Assembly (NCBI RefSeq): GCF_009711205.1
Contig: NZ_WMIG01000001.1
Coordinates: forward strand, 372,001-436,000
DNA length: 64,000 nucleotides
Source: Paracoccus litorisediminis
Lineage (GTDB): Bacteria; Pseudomonadota; Alphaproteobacteria; Rhodobacterales; Rhodobacteraceae
Direction of reading: 5' to 3'
In this document: positions 34,491 through 43,768 of the stretch, piece after piece
Layout of the letters: the number at the start of each line of letters is the position of its first letter
Position numbering within the stretch: the first letter of the stretch is position 1
Program-made: the position numbers and the translations under genes
Notes under the pieces: generated by a model
Told to the model about the DNA's origin: nothing
Database searches by the model: none
What the model saw: the letters and a program-made list of their open reading frames with translations, nothing else

Positions 34491-36752
34491 CTAACTCTTG
34501 CGGATTCGCTTGCGCTTCTGGGCGCGCTTGACCTCGGACAGGCGCGATTGGGTCGCGCGCTTGCGGATCGGGCCCTTACCCCGACGACCCGCGCCACCCT
34601 GTGGCATGGCCCTGCCCTCGACCTCCAGCAGTTCCAGCATCAGGCCACCGGTCAGCGGCACGGCCTCGGACAGGCGCACGGTGACGCGTTGGCCGATGCC
34701 GATTTCCATGCCGGTTTCCGAGCCGATCAGCATCTGCGCTTCCGGGTCATAATGGAAATACTCGCGCCCGATTTCGCGGATGGGCAGCAACCCGTCCGCG
34801 CCGGTTTCATCCAGCCGGATGAAGGCGCCGAATTTCTGGACGCCGCTGACCCGACCTGCGAACTCGGCCCCGACCCTGTCGGCCAGATAGGCCGCAAGAT
34901 AGCGGTCGGTGGTGTCGCGCTCGGCCGCCATCGAGCGGCGCTCGGTATCCGAGATCTGCTTGGCGGTTTCGCCCAGATTCTCGACATCCCAATGCGACAG
35001 CCCGTCATCGCCCCATTTATGGCCAAGGATCAGCGCGCGATGCACGATCAGGTCGGAATAGCGCCGGATCGGCGAGGTGAAATGCGCGTAGGACTTCAAA
35101 GCCAGCCCGAAATGGCCGTAATTCTCGGGGTGATAATAAGCCTGCTGCATCGAGCGCAAAGCCGTCATATTGATCAGCTCATCGAAATCCGAGCCTTGGG
35201 CTTGTTCCAGCAGCCGGTTCAGGTGGCGCGTCTGCAGAACCTGCCCCTTGGCCAGCGTAAAGCCCGAGGCCTCGGCCACTTCACGAAGCGCATCCAGTTT
35301 CTCGGCGCTGGGTTCCTCATGGACGCGGTACAGCAGCGGGCGGCGCAGGCGTTCGAGTTCCTCGGCGGCGGCGACATTGGCCAGCACCATGAATTCCTCG
35401 ATCAGCTTATGGGCGTCGAAGCGTTCGCGGAAATTGACCGATTTCACCCGGCCATCGGCGGTCAGGATGATCTTGCGCTCGGGCAGGTCCAGTTCAAGCG
35501 GCTGACGACGGGCGCGCGCGGCTTTCAGCAGCTCGTAGGCGTGCCAGAGCGGCTTGATCACTGCATCCAGCAGTGGTGCGGTCTGCTCGTCGGGATTGCC
35601 GTCGGCCCCGGCCTGCGCCTGCTCATAGCTGAGGCTCGCCGCCGAATGCATCATGCCGCGGTGGAAGGTGTGGCTGACCTTGTTGCCCGCCGCATCCAGC
35701 CGCATCCGCACGGCGATGACCGGACGATCGACGCCTTCGTGCAGCGAACACAGGTCGCCCGACAGGATATCGGGCAGCATCGGCACGACCCGGTCGGGAA
35801 AATAGCTGGAGTTGCCGCGCTTCCGCGCCTCGCGGTCCAGTGGCGAGTTCGGGCGGACGTAATAGGCCACATCGGCAATGGCGACCCAGATATCGGCGCC
35901 GCCATCGGCGCGAATCTCGGCGGCGACGGCATCGTCATGGTCGCGCGCATCCGAGGGGTCGATGGTGACCAAGGGCAGATGGCGCAGATCCTCGCGGCCT
36001 TTCATGCCAGCGGGCTTGGCGGCATCGGCCTCGGCCATGACCTCATCGGGGAAGTCGTCGGGAATGCCGTGCTGATGGATGGCGATCAGACTGACCGCGC
36101 GCGGGGCCGACGGATCGCCCAGACGCTCAAGGACGCGGGCGACAGGAAGGCCGATCCGGCCGCGCGGGCCGATCTGCTCGGCCTCGACCAGCTCGCCATT
36201 CTGTGCGCCGTGGATTTCATGTGGCGGGACCTGCCATTCCTTGTCCGAACCCTTTTCGATCGGCAGGATGCGGCCGCTGGCCTCGGGGTCGGCGGAGCTG
36301 CGGCGGAAGATGCCGACGACCTTGTGCTGGACCGTGCCGATGCGGCGGATCAGACGGGCCTGATACTGGTGATCCTCGCCATGCGTCTCGATCAGGCGGG
36401 CAAGGATACGCTCGCCCGGCGCGATGGCGGGGTCAGCCTTGAGCGGCGCGTAAAGGATGCGCGGCATCGGGCCGTCGCCATTCCATTCCAGCGGCTTGGC
36501 GAAGATGTCGCCGTCCTTGTCCGGCGGCAGAAGCTGGATGACCGAAACGGGGGGCAGGCGCTCGGCGTCGTGATAGTGACGGCGGCGGCGTTCAAGCAGA
36601 CCCTCGGCCTCAAGCTCTTTCAGCATGCGCTTCAGCTCGATGCGTTCCGCACCCTTGATGCCGAAGGCTTTGGCGATGTCGCGTTTCGCGGTGGCGTCCG
36701 GGTGCGCATGCACCCAGTCGAGAATCTGTTGTCGGGAGGGAAGCTGTGCCAT
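34491..36752 (-). CDS. rnr: Ribonuclease R
   Basis: 3'-5' exoribonuclease that degrades structured RNA and, with tmRNA, the mRNAs released from stalled ribosomes. The 753-residue protein has an N-terminal winged-helix part (IAKAFGIKGAERIELKRML) and cold-shock domains. The RNB catalytic block TIDPSDARDHDDAV and the HFTSPIRRYSDLIVH motif follow. An S1 domain (GRVSGVQKFGAFIRL) and a basic C-terminal tail (RKRATQSRLSEVKRAQKRKR) complete it. The tail is similar to those thought to bind ribosomes or RNA. Confidence 0.96.
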   Translation of the reverse strand: MAQLPSRQQILDWVHAHPDATAKRDIAKAFGIKGAERIELKRMLKELEAEGLLERRRRHYHDAERLPPVSVIQLLPPDKDGDIFAKPLEWNGDGPMPRILYAPLKADPAIAPGERILARLIETHGEDHQYQARLIRRIGTVQHKVVGIFRRSSADPEASGRILPIEKGSDKEWQVPPHEIHGAQNGELVEAEQIGPRGRIGLPVARVLERLGDPSAPRAVSLIAIHQHGIPDDFPDEVMAEADAAKPAGMKGREDLRHLPLVTIDPSDARDHDDAVAAEIRADGGADIWVAIADVAYYVRPNSPLDREARKRGNSSYFPDRVVPMLPDILSGDLCSLHEGVDRPVIAVRMRLDAAGNKVSHTFHRGMMHSAASLSYEQAQAGADGNPDEQTAPLLDAVIKPLWHAYELLKAARARRQPLELDLPERKIILTADGRVKSVNFRERFDAHKLIEEFMVLANVAAAEELERLRRPLLYRVHEEPSAEKLDALREVAEASGFTLAKGQVLQTRHLNRLLEQAQGSDFDELINMTALRSMQQAYYHPENYGHFGLALKSYAHFTSPIRRYSDLIVHRALILGHKWGDDGLSHWDVENLGETAKQISDTERRSMAAERDTTDRYLAAYLADRVGAEFAGRVSGVQKFGAFIRLDETGADGLLPIREIGREYFHYDPEAQMLIGSETGMEIGIGQRVTVRLSEAVPLTGGLMLELLEVEGRAMPQGGAGRRGKGPIRKRATQSRLSEVKRAQKRKRIRKS

Positions 36753-36796
36753 GCGGCCAAGCTATCATGCCCCCCGACCGGGTGGCAGAGGCAAAA

Positions 36797-37030
36797 TCAG
36801 GCCCTTGCCGGCGTCTGTTCCGGCAGACGCACAAAGCGCGCCGCGTCACGAACGATGGGATCGGCCTCGGCGCCCTCGGCCAGATGGCGGACGAAATCCT
36901 GCCGCATCCGGGGCGTCCAGAAAGAGTTGATGTGACCGGCCACGGCCTCGGCAGGCGCGCCGGGCTGGCTGCGAAAGAAATCCGCCATCTGTCCGGCCAT
37001 CCGGATCAGCTTGTCGTCGCTATGCATCAT
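36797..37030 (-). CDS. fdsD: Formate dehydrogenase subunit delta (FdsD)
   Basis: A 77-residue protein of the FdsD family, required for active NAD-dependent formate dehydrogenase in Rhodobacter and Cupriavidus. Family features are KLIRMAGQMADFFRSQP and the C-terminal FWTPRMRQDFVRHL. It is the last gene of the fds operon and overlaps fdhD by about ten bases. Two Met codons begin the frame (37030 and 37027). Its role is in cofactor insertion or complex assembly, inferred from relatives. Confidence 0.92.
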   Translation of the reverse strand: MMHSDDKLIRMAGQMADFFRSQPGAPAEAVAGHINSFWTPRMRQDFVRHLAEGAEADPIVRDAARFVRLPEQTPARA

Positions 37031-37838
37031 CTAGGTCTCGGGTTGCGGCAATGCGCCGGGGATGGGTGTATAGGTCAAAGGCATCGCCCCGGGCACGGGC
37101 GATCAGGGTGATCCCGGCGCGCTCGGCCCATTCCAGCGCCAGATCGGTCGGCGCGCTGGCCCCGATCAGGACCGGAGATCCGATCCGCGCCGCCTTTTGC
37201 ACCAGATCGACCGACAGGCGCGAGGACATGACAATCGCCCCCTGCCCACCCGACCTGCCCGCGCGGGCCAAGGCCCCGGCCAGCTTGTCCAGCGCATTGT
37301 GGCGTCCGACATCCTCGCGCACCAGCATCTGCGTGCCGTCCCAGAAGCCCGCGCCATGGATCGCGGGCGTGTCACGGCGCAGGATCTGGCCCTGGCCCAG
37401 CGCCTGCATGGCGGCAACCACCTGCGCCGGCGTCATGCCCCAATCCGAGCCGACCGTCCTGACAGTGGGCAGCGCTGACGCGATGCTGTCCACACCGCAC
37501 AAGCCGCATCCGACCGGGCCCAGCATGCTGCGACGCCTTTCGGCCAGACCAGCGGCCAGACCGGGGCGCAGCCACAGCCGCGCCTCACGCGCGGGAAAGC
37601 CGCCCGCCTCGACCGTCGCTTCCTCGAAATCGGTCACGTCGGCGGGGCTGGCGATCAGCCCCTCGGTCAGGGCAAAGCCAAAGGCGAAGTCCATCAGGTC
37701 GGCAGGCGTTGCCATCAGCACCGCCTGCGACATGCCGTCGATGACCACCGCCACCGGGCATTCCTGCGGCGCGGGCGGTGCTGAGGCATGATGCCAGCCA
37801 CCGTCCCAGCGCAGCGGCCCTGAGGGTTGGTCCTTCAT
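37020..37838 (-). CDS. fdhD: Formate dehydrogenase accessory sulfurtransferase FdhD (FdsC)
   Basis: Delivers sulfur to the bis-MGD molybdenum cofactor before it enters formate dehydrogenase. From the ATG at 37838 it has 272 residues. The cysteine motif CGLCG (in GPVGCGLCGVDS) and REDVGRHNALDKLAG are family hallmarks. In Rhodobacter the same position is called fdsC. It starts seven bases after the fdsA stop. The longer open frame upstream overlaps fdsA and is not used. Confidence 0.94.
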   Translation of the reverse strand: MKDQPSGPLRWDGGWHHASAPPAPQECPVAVVIDGMSQAVLMATPADLMDFAFGFALTEGLIASPADVTDFEEATVEAGGFPAREARLWLRPGLAAGLAERRRSMLGPVGCGLCGVDSIASALPTVRTVGSDWGMTPAQVVAAMQALGQGQILRRDTPAIHGAGFWDGTQMLVREDVGRHNALDKLAGALARAGRSGGQGAIVMSSRLSVDLVQKAARIGSPVLIGASAPTDLALEWAERAGITLIARARGDAFDLYTHPRRIAATRDLDDA

Positions 37839-37845
37839 GCTCGCC

Positions 37846-40725
37846 TCACTCGGCGGCCGCGGGAAGGATGCGGCGGGATCGTTCGGAATGGCTGCCATAC
37901 TCCTCTTGCCATTCCGACGGGCCGTTCGAGGGGCTGACCTGCACGGCCGTCACCTTGAATTCGGGGCAATTGGTGGCCCAGTCGGAATTGTCCGTGGTCA
38001 CCACATTGGCCTGAGTCGTCGGGTGATGGAAGGTCGTATAGACCACACCCGGCGCGACCCGTTCCGTCAGGACCGCGCGCAGCGTGGTTTCCCCCGAGCG
38101 CGAAGCCACCCGCACCCAGTCCCCGTCGCGCACGCCCCGATTTTCCGCGTCCGAGGGGTGGATTTCCAGAATGTCCTCGGGATGCCAGACAAGGTTGTCG
38201 GTGCGACGTGTCTGCGCGCCGACATTGTATTGGGACAGGATCCGCCCGGTGGTCAGCAGCAGCGGGAAGCGCGGCCCGCTGCGCTCCTCGGTCGCGACGT
38301 ATTCGGTATGGATGAAATGCCCCTTGCCGCGCACGAAGCCGTCGACATGCATCAGCGGCGTGCCCAACGGTGCCTTTTCGTTGCAGGGCCATTGCACCGA
38401 GCCTTCGCGGTCCAGCAGATCGTAGCTCACGCCCGCGAAGCTGGGCGTGGTCATGGCGATTTCATCCATGATCTCGCTGGGATGCGTATAGCCCCAGTTC
38501 GCGCCCATGCGATTGGCCAGCATCTGGGTGATCTGCCAGTCCTCATAGCCATTCTTGGGCGTCATGGCGCGGCGAACCATATTGATGCGGCGCTCGGCAT
38601 TGGTGAAGGTCCCGTCCTTTTCTAGGAAGGACGATCCCGGCAGGAAGACATGCGCGTAGTTCGAGGTCTCGTTCAGGAACAGGTCATGGACGATGACGAT
38701 GTCCATGGCCGACAGCGCCGAGGTCACATGCCGCGTATCCGGGTCGGATTGCACGATATCCTCGCCCTGGCAGTAAAGACCACGGAAGCGTCCGGCCAAG
38801 GCTTCGTCGAACATATTGGGAATGCGCAGGCCCGGCTCCGGCGACAGCGGCACGCCCCAAGCCTTTTCATAGATCTCGCGCGTGGCCTTGTCCGAGACAT
38901 GGCGATAGCCCGGATATTCATGCGGGAAGCTGCCCATGTCGCAGGAACCCTGCACGTTGTTCTGACCGCGCAGCGGGTTCACGCCCGTCCCCGGCACGCC
39001 GATATTGCCGGTCAGCATGGCAAGGTTCGCGATCGACATCACCGTGGTCGAGCCCTGCGAATGTTCGGTCACGCCCAGCCCGTAATAGATGCTGCCGCGC
39101 GGCGCGGCGGCATAGGCGCGGGCGGCCTGCCGGATCAGATCGGCGGGAACCTTTGACAGCTTCTCGACTTCTTCCGGCGAATGGCGCGGGTCCATCAGGA
39201 ACTCGGCATAGCCAAGGAATTCGTCCCAGTCGCAGCGGGTGCGGATGAACTCCTCGTCATACAGTTTCTCGGCCACGATGACCTGCGCGATCGAGGTCAG
39301 CACGGCGACGTTGGTGCCGGGCCGCAGGGGCAGATGCAGCCCCTGACCCATATGCGGGGTTTTCAGCAGGTCGATCTCGCGCGGGTCGATGACGATCAGC
39401 CCCGCCCCTTGCCGCAAGCGTTTGCGCAGACGCGAAGCAAAGACCGGATGCCCATCGGTCGGGTTCGCCCCTATGACCAGCGCCAGATCGGTATCCTCGA
39501 CCGAGTCGAAATCATGCGTCCCCGCCGAGGTGCCAAAGGTCGTGCGCAGCCCGTAACCGGTCGGCGAATGGCAGACCCGCGCGCAGGTATCGGTATTGTT
39601 CGTGCCCAGAACGGCGCGGGCCAGTTTCTGGACCAGATAGGTTTCCTCATTGGTGCAGCGCGACGAGGTAATGACGCCAACGGAATCCACGCCATGCGCC
39701 GCCTGCGTCTGCCGCATCCGGCTTGCCGCGAAATCCAGCGCCTGATCCCATGTCACCACCTGCCACGGATCGGTGATCTTTTCGCGGATCATCGGTTCCA
39801 GCTTGCGGTCCAGATGGGTGGCATAGCCCCATGCAAAGCGGCCCTTGACGCAGCTATGGCCACGGTTCGCCTTGCCGTCCTTGCTGGGGACCATGCGCAC
39901 GACTTCCTCGCCCCGCATATGCGCATCAAAAGAACAGCCGACGCCGCAATAGGCGCAGGTGGTCTTGACGATATGCTCGGGCGTGCCGATCTCGATGACC
40001 TTGTTCTCGATCAGGGTGGCGGTCGGGCAGACCTGCACGCAGGCCCCGCAGCTGACGCAATCCGAGCTAAGGAAACTGTCCGACATCATCCCCGCCGAGA
40101 CGCGGCTGTCAAAGCCCCGCCCCTCGATGGTCAGGGCGAAGGTACCCTGCACTTCCTCGCAGGCGCGCACGCAGCGCGAGCAGACGATGCATTTCGCCGG
40201 ATCGAAGGTGAAATAGGGGTTCGACTGGTCCTTGGGCCGGTATTCCGGGTTCGGCCCCTCGGCGTCGCGGCGGGCGAAATGGTTCGCCCCGGCCTCATAG
40301 CGGACCTCGCGCAGACCCACGGCCCCCGCCATGTCCTGCAATTCGCAATCGCCATTGGCCGCGCAGGTCAGGCAGTCCAGCGGGTGGTCCGAGATGTAAA
40401 GCTCCATCACCCCCTTGCGGATCCGGGCGATGTCATCGGTCTGGGTATGGACGACCATGCCCTCGGCCACTGGCGTCGTGCAGGAGGCGGGCGTGCCGCG
40501 CATCCCGTCGATCTGGACGACACACAGCCGGCACGAGCCAAAGGCGCTGACATGATCCGTCGCGCAAAGCTTCGGGACCGAGATCCCAGCCACAGCCGCC
40601 GCCCGCATCACCGATGTTCCCGCCGGAACGGATACTGCAATGCCATCGACCAGCAGACTGATCGTCACCGCAGATTTCGCCGCAGGCGTGCCGAAATCGC
40701 GATCCGGAATGATGAAGTCCTTCAT
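37846..40725 (-). CDS. fdsA: NAD-dependent formate dehydrogenase subunit alpha (FdsA)
   Basis: Catalytic molybdenum subunit that oxidises formate to CO2 in the cytoplasm. The 959-residue protein has an N-terminal [2Fe-2S] domain (Cys54, 65, 68, 82) and an NADH-dehydrogenase-like segment with CLTCAANGDCELQ. Two [4Fe-4S] ferredoxin motifs follow (CIVCSRCVRAC, CVSCGACVQVC). The bis-MGD domain starts TTCAYCGVGCSFDAH, with the active-site segment TDTCARVCHSPTGYG. The metal ligand appears to be Cys; no in-frame TGA for selenocysteine is present. It overlaps fdsB as ATGA. Confidence 0.97.
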   Translation of the reverse strand: MKDFIIPDRDFGTPAAKSAVTISLLVDGIAVSVPAGTSVMRAAAVAGISVPKLCATDHVSAFGSCRLCVVQIDGMRGTPASCTTPVAEGMVVHTQTDDIARIRKGVMELYISDHPLDCLTCAANGDCELQDMAGAVGLREVRYEAGANHFARRDAEGPNPEYRPKDQSNPYFTFDPAKCIVCSRCVRACEEVQGTFALTIEGRGFDSRVSAGMMSDSFLSSDCVSCGACVQVCPTATLIENKVIEIGTPEHIVKTTCAYCGVGCSFDAHMRGEEVVRMVPSKDGKANRGHSCVKGRFAWGYATHLDRKLEPMIREKITDPWQVVTWDQALDFAASRMRQTQAAHGVDSVGVITSSRCTNEETYLVQKLARAVLGTNNTDTCARVCHSPTGYGLRTTFGTSAGTHDFDSVEDTDLALVIGANPTDGHPVFASRLRKRLRQGAGLIVIDPREIDLLKTPHMGQGLHLPLRPGTNVAVLTSIAQVIVAEKLYDEEFIRTRCDWDEFLGYAEFLMDPRHSPEEVEKLSKVPADLIRQAARAYAAAPRGSIYYGLGVTEHSQGSTTVMSIANLAMLTGNIGVPGTGVNPLRGQNNVQGSCDMGSFPHEYPGYRHVSDKATREIYEKAWGVPLSPEPGLRIPNMFDEALAGRFRGLYCQGEDIVQSDPDTRHVTSALSAMDIVIVHDLFLNETSNYAHVFLPGSSFLEKDGTFTNAERRINMVRRAMTPKNGYEDWQITQMLANRMGANWGYTHPSEIMDEIAMTTPSFAGVSYDLLDREGSVQWPCNEKAPLGTPLMHVDGFVRGKGHFIHTEYVATEERSGPRFPLLLTTGRILSQYNVGAQTRRTDNLVWHPEDILEIHPSDAENRGVRDGDWVRVASRSGETTLRAVLTERVAPGVVYTTFHHPTTQANVVTTDNSDWATNCPEFKVTAVQVSPSNGPSEWQEEYGSHSERSRRILPAAAE

Positions 40726-42248
40726 TCTGCGGCCTCCTTGCGCGGCGTCCCGCGCCCGCTGAATTCGTCAGGGAAATGGGTCAATGCGGACATGACCGGG
40801 AATGGCGCAAAGCCCCCCAGCGCGCAAAGCGAGCCCCATTTCATCGTGTTGCACAGGTCGGTCAGCACCGGGATCGCATCCGCATCCCCCGCCGCGATCC
40901 GGTCGATGGTCTCGACACCCCGGACCGAGCCGATCCGGCAGGGCGTGCATTTCCCGCAGCTTTCCACCGCGCAGAATTCCATCGCAAACCGCGCGAGCTT
41001 CAGCATGTCGGCGCTGTCGTCGAATACGGTGATGCCCGCGTGCCCCAGCAGCCCCTCGCGGCCCGCCAGCTCCTCATAGCCAAAGGGCACGTCGAAATCC
41101 TTGGCCGGGATATAGGCCCCCAAAGGCCCGCCGACCTGCGCCGCCTTGACCGGGCGTCCACTGGCGGTCCCGCCGCCGATCTCATTGATGATCTGGTCCA
41201 GCGTCAGGCCAAAGGCCGCCTCGAACAGCCCGCCATGTTTGACATTGCCCGCGATCTGGATCGGGATCGTGCCCTTGGACCGCCCGATGCCCAGCTTGGC
41301 ATATTCCGCCCCGCCATTGGCCAAAATCCACGGGATCGTCCCCAGCGAGATCAGGTTGTTGACGACCGTCGGCTTGCCCAGAAACCCCTCCAGCGCCGGG
41401 ATGGGGGGCTTCGCGCGCACCGTCCCCCGCTTGCCCTCAAGGCTGTTCAGAAGGCTGGTTTCCTCGCCGCAGACATAGGCCCCCGCGCCAACGCGAACCT
41501 CCATGTCGAAAGCATGAGCCGACCCCAGAACCGAGGCCCCCAACATCCCCTCCTCACGGGCAAGCGTGATCGCGGCTTCCATCACGCGGATCGCATCGGG
41601 GTATTCGCTGCGGATGTAGCAATAGCCGCGCGTTGCCCCGACCGCGATCCCGGCAATCGCCATGCCCTCGATCAGGGTCAGGGGATCGCCTTCCATCAAC
41701 ATCCGGTCGGCGAAACTGCCGCTGTCGCCTTCGTCGGCATTGCAGACGATGTATTTCTGATCGGCCTTGGCCCCGGCGACCGTCTTCCACTTGATGCCCG
41801 TCGGAAAACCCGCGCCGCCACGCCCGCGCAGGCCCGATTGGGTGACCTCATCGACAATCGCCTCAGGCCCCAGCGCAATCGCCCGACGCAGACCGGCAAA
41901 GCCGCCCTGCGCCTCATATTCCGCCACCGAAAGCGGATCAATCACACCAACGCGGGCAAATGTCAGCCGCTTCTGCGCCTTCATCCAAGGCAGATCCTCG
42001 ACCGGCCCCAGCGCCAGCGAATGGTCCGCGCCGGACCGCAGCACATCGACCAGCCCGGCCACATCATCGGGCTCAACCGGGCCATAGCCATAACGGATAC
42101 CGTCCCGCTCGACCTCGACCAAAGGCTCAAGCCAGATCATCCCGCGCGTGCCGTTGCGTGTCACGTCAAAGTCGCGCGCCAGTGCCCCGGCCACCTCATC
42201 CGCGCCCAAAGCCTTCGCGGCAGCATCCAGCGGAACCCAGACCCTCAT
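40722..42248 (-). CDS. fdsB: Formate dehydrogenase subunit beta (FdsB, NuoF-like)
   Basis: Transfers electrons from the iron-sulfur chain to NAD+. It has 508 residues. An N-terminal thioredoxin-like [2Fe-2S]-type domain lacks obvious cluster cysteines. The NADH/FMN domain has RGRGGAGFPTGIKWK and NADEGDSG, followed by the SLBB region and a C-terminal [4Fe-4S] motif ESCGKCTPCRIGS. It overlaps fdsG and fdsA by ATGA on both sides, so translation of the complex is coupled. Confidence 0.96.
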   Translation of the reverse strand: MRVWVPLDAAAKALGADEVAGALARDFDVTRNGTRGMIWLEPLVEVERDGIRYGYGPVEPDDVAGLVDVLRSGADHSLALGPVEDLPWMKAQKRLTFARVGVIDPLSVAEYEAQGGFAGLRRAIALGPEAIVDEVTQSGLRGRGGAGFPTGIKWKTVAGAKADQKYIVCNADEGDSGSFADRMLMEGDPLTLIEGMAIAGIAVGATRGYCYIRSEYPDAIRVMEAAITLAREEGMLGASVLGSAHAFDMEVRVGAGAYVCGEETSLLNSLEGKRGTVRAKPPIPALEGFLGKPTVVNNLISLGTIPWILANGGAEYAKLGIGRSKGTIPIQIAGNVKHGGLFEAAFGLTLDQIINEIGGGTASGRPVKAAQVGGPLGAYIPAKDFDVPFGYEELAGREGLLGHAGITVFDDSADMLKLARFAMEFCAVESCGKCTPCRIGSVRGVETIDRIAAGDADAIPVLTDLCNTMKWGSLCALGGFAPFPVMSALTHFPDEFSGRGTPRKEAAE

Positions 42249-42724
42249 GCGCCCGCCTCCGCCACCAGCTTCTGGACCTTGGCCAAATTCGCCCGCCCCA
42301 GCAGCCTATCACCCATCTGCGCCGAGGGTCCGCAGGCGCAAAGCCCCAGACAAAACACCGGCTCCAGCGTCAGCCGCCCGTCCGGGGTCGTCTCGTGGAA
42401 ATTAATGCCCAAGGCCGCGCGCACCTGATCGGCCAGCGCATCGGCGCCCATCGACTGGCAGGCTTCGGCCCGGCACAGACGCAGCACATGTCGCCCCGCA
42501 GGATGGTCGCGAAAATCGTGATAGAAGCTGACAACGCCATGCACTTCGGCACGGGTCATGCCCAAGGCGGCGGCGATCACTGGCTGCGCCTCCTCGGGGA
42601 TATAATCCCATTCCGCCTGAATATCGTGCAGGATTGGCAAAAGCGGTCCTTCACGCTCCTTGTGAAGCGCGATGATCGCATCAAGACGGTCTGAAAAATC
42701 AGCGGAAATCGCTGCGTGGCTCAT
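42245..42724 (-). CDS. fdsG: Formate dehydrogenase subunit gamma (FdsG, NuoE-like)
   Basis: Small [2Fe-2S] electron-transfer subunit of the cytoplasmic formate dehydrogenase. It has 159 residues. The thioredoxin-like NuoE fold has cluster cysteines C84 and C89 (LCRAEACQS) and C125 and C129 (FCLGLCACGP). It is the first gene of the fds operon. Its leader has a stem-loop (42738-42773) and, beyond it, the LysR-type operator. Confidence 0.96.
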   Translation of the reverse strand: MSHAAISADFSDRLDAIIALHKEREGPLLPILHDIQAEWDYIPEEAQPVIAAALGMTRAEVHGVVSFYHDFRDHPAGRHVLRLCRAEACQSMGADALADQVRAALGINFHETTPDGRLTLEPVFCLGLCACGPSAQMGDRLLGRANLAKVQKLVAEAGA

Positions 42725-42737
42725 GGCTAGGTCGATC

Positions 42738-42773
42738 CGGGCTCTGGTCAGTCAATGAACAGACTAGAGCCCG
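42738..42773 (-). promoter_or_regulatory. Stem-loop in the fdsG leader
   Basis: CGGGCTCT (42738-42745) pairs perfectly with AGAGCCCG (42766-42773) across 20 bases. Inside it CAGTC can pair with GACT-type bases. The structure ends 13 bases before the fdsG start codon and would affect translation start or transcription in the leader. Confidence 0.55.
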
Positions 42774-42803
42774 ACAATAGTCACAGCAATCGCGATGTCC
42801 CGT

Positions 42804-43676
42804 CTATTGATAGGAAGCTTCTATCAAACCGGCCGATTTCAGTAGCGCCTCGACCAACGGAGGATGCGGTTCGCGCCGCGCGGTGATCAGCCCAACCATA
42901 TGCCCCTCGCCGGTCAGATCGCGGGCGGTGACGCCATAGGGCAATGGCAAACCACGCGCCACGCCACGCGGCAGGATCGCGGCCCAGTCGCCGGTTGCCA
43001 CATGCGACAGGATCGCCAGCATCGAGGTCGACTCGACCCGCGGCATCGCCTCGGCGCCGGCTGCCAGCAGGTGACGGGTCACGATGCGACGGTTCTGCAT
43101 GTCCGGGGTCAGCAGGCACAGGGGTAGCCGCGCCGCCTCGGCCCAGCCAACCGGGCCCAGATCCTCACCGCGCGCGACCAGACAATAGGTCTCGCGATAG
43201 ATCGGCAGGCTCTGCACCCGACCCAGGGGCTCGCTGTCCAGATAGGTGACACCGGCATCAAGCTCCAATGCCTCGATCTGCTCGCGGATCTCATCCGAGG
43301 ATCGCGACAGGATCGACACACGGGCATTGGGGTGGCGACGCAGGAACGGCCCGGTCAGTTCGGCGATGCGCGGCATGGCGGTCGGGATCACGCCGATGCG
43401 CAGCAGGCCCGAGACGCCCTTGCGGCTGGCCTCCATCTCGGCCTGCATGGCGCGGGCATCGCCGACAATGCGGCGCGCCCAGTCCAGGACGCGCTCACCC
43501 TCGGGGGTCAGGCCCTGAAACCGCGACCCGCGCCGGACCAGCTGGACGCCCAGCTGTTCTTCCAGGGCCTTGATCGCGGATGAAAGTGTCGGCTGGGTAA
43601 TCCCCAGCGCCTCTGCCGCGCGGCCGAAATGCTCTTCGCGCGCCAGAACCATGAACATGGAGAGTTTGTCGATCAC
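42804..43676 (-). CDS. LysR-family regulator of the formate dehydrogenase operon (FdsR-like)
   Basis: A 290-residue LysR-type regulator. The helix-turn-helix MFMVLAREEHFGRAAEALGI-TQPTLSSAIKAL starts seven residues in, followed by a periplasmic-binding-protein-like effector domain. The start is GTG at 43676 (residues VIDKLSMFMVL), which matches the family start; the open frame upstream runs through the dispersed motif and is not coding. It is transcribed in the same direction as fdsGBA, 79 bases upstream. A LysR-type operator lies in its own last codons. Formate or a related metabolite is the likely effector, by inference from position. Confidence 0.88.
   Translation of the reverse strand: MIDKLSMFMVLAREEHFGRAAEALGITQPTLSSAIKALEEQLGVQLVRRGSRFQGLTPEGERVLDWARRIVGDARAMQAEMEASRKGVSGLLRIGVIPTAMPRIAELTGPFLRRHPNARVSILSRSSDEIREQIEALELDAGVTYLDSEPLGRVQSLPIYRETYCLVARGEDLGPVGWAEAARLPLCLLTPDMQNRRIVTRHLLAAGAEAMPRVESTSMLAILSHVATGDWAAILPRGVARGLPLPYGVTARDLTGEGHMVGLITARREPHPPLVEALLKSAGLIEASYQ
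42807..42827 (-). promoter_or_regulatory. LysR-type operator overlapping the 3' end of the regulator gene
   Basis: TTGATAG (42807-42813) and CTATCAA (42821-42827) are 7-bp perfect arms around seven bases, i.e. ATAG-N7-CTAT and the T-N11-A pattern of LysR-type sites. It lies about 83-103 bases before fdsG, where an activator site is expected. Confidence 0.7.
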
Positions 43677-43706
43677 GAGAGGCCACGCCCTCCCCCAAGC
43701 GCCAGT

Positions 43707-43730
43707 CTTCTTCGTTTCGAAAAATACCCC
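43707..43730 (-). repeat. Dispersed 3'-end motif, copy 5
   Basis: Reads GGGGTATTTTTCGAAACGAA on the minus strand (one extra T in the middle), in sense orientation 39 bases after the purS stop. It is preceded by CCCCGCGGGG and by a strong hairpin at 43739-43759. Confidence 0.75.
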
Positions 43731-43738
43731 GCGGGGGT

Positions 43739-43759
43739 CCGGGGGCGCGAAGCCCCCGG
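43739..43759 (-). terminator. Hairpin terminator after purS
   Basis: CCGGGGGC (43739-43746) pairs with GCCCCCGG (43752-43759) around GCGAA. On the minus strand it is followed by a second short GC repeat and TATTTTT, which is part of the dispersed motif. Confidence 0.7.
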
Positions 43760-43768
43760 CGCGGCAGA

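Noticed and set aside
34488..36935. 815-codon open frame on the plus strand opposite rnr
   Set aside because: Antisense shadow of RNase R; the protein has the Leu/Gln/Asp bias typical of such shadows and no domain.
37846..40725. Selenocysteine formate dehydrogenase
   Set aside because: The frame has no internal TGA and the active-site segment TDTCARVCHS has Cys.
39181..42428. Long plus-strand frames opposite fdsA and fdsB
   Set aside because: Antisense shadows of the formate dehydrogenase genes, whose reading frames have all cluster and cofactor motifs.
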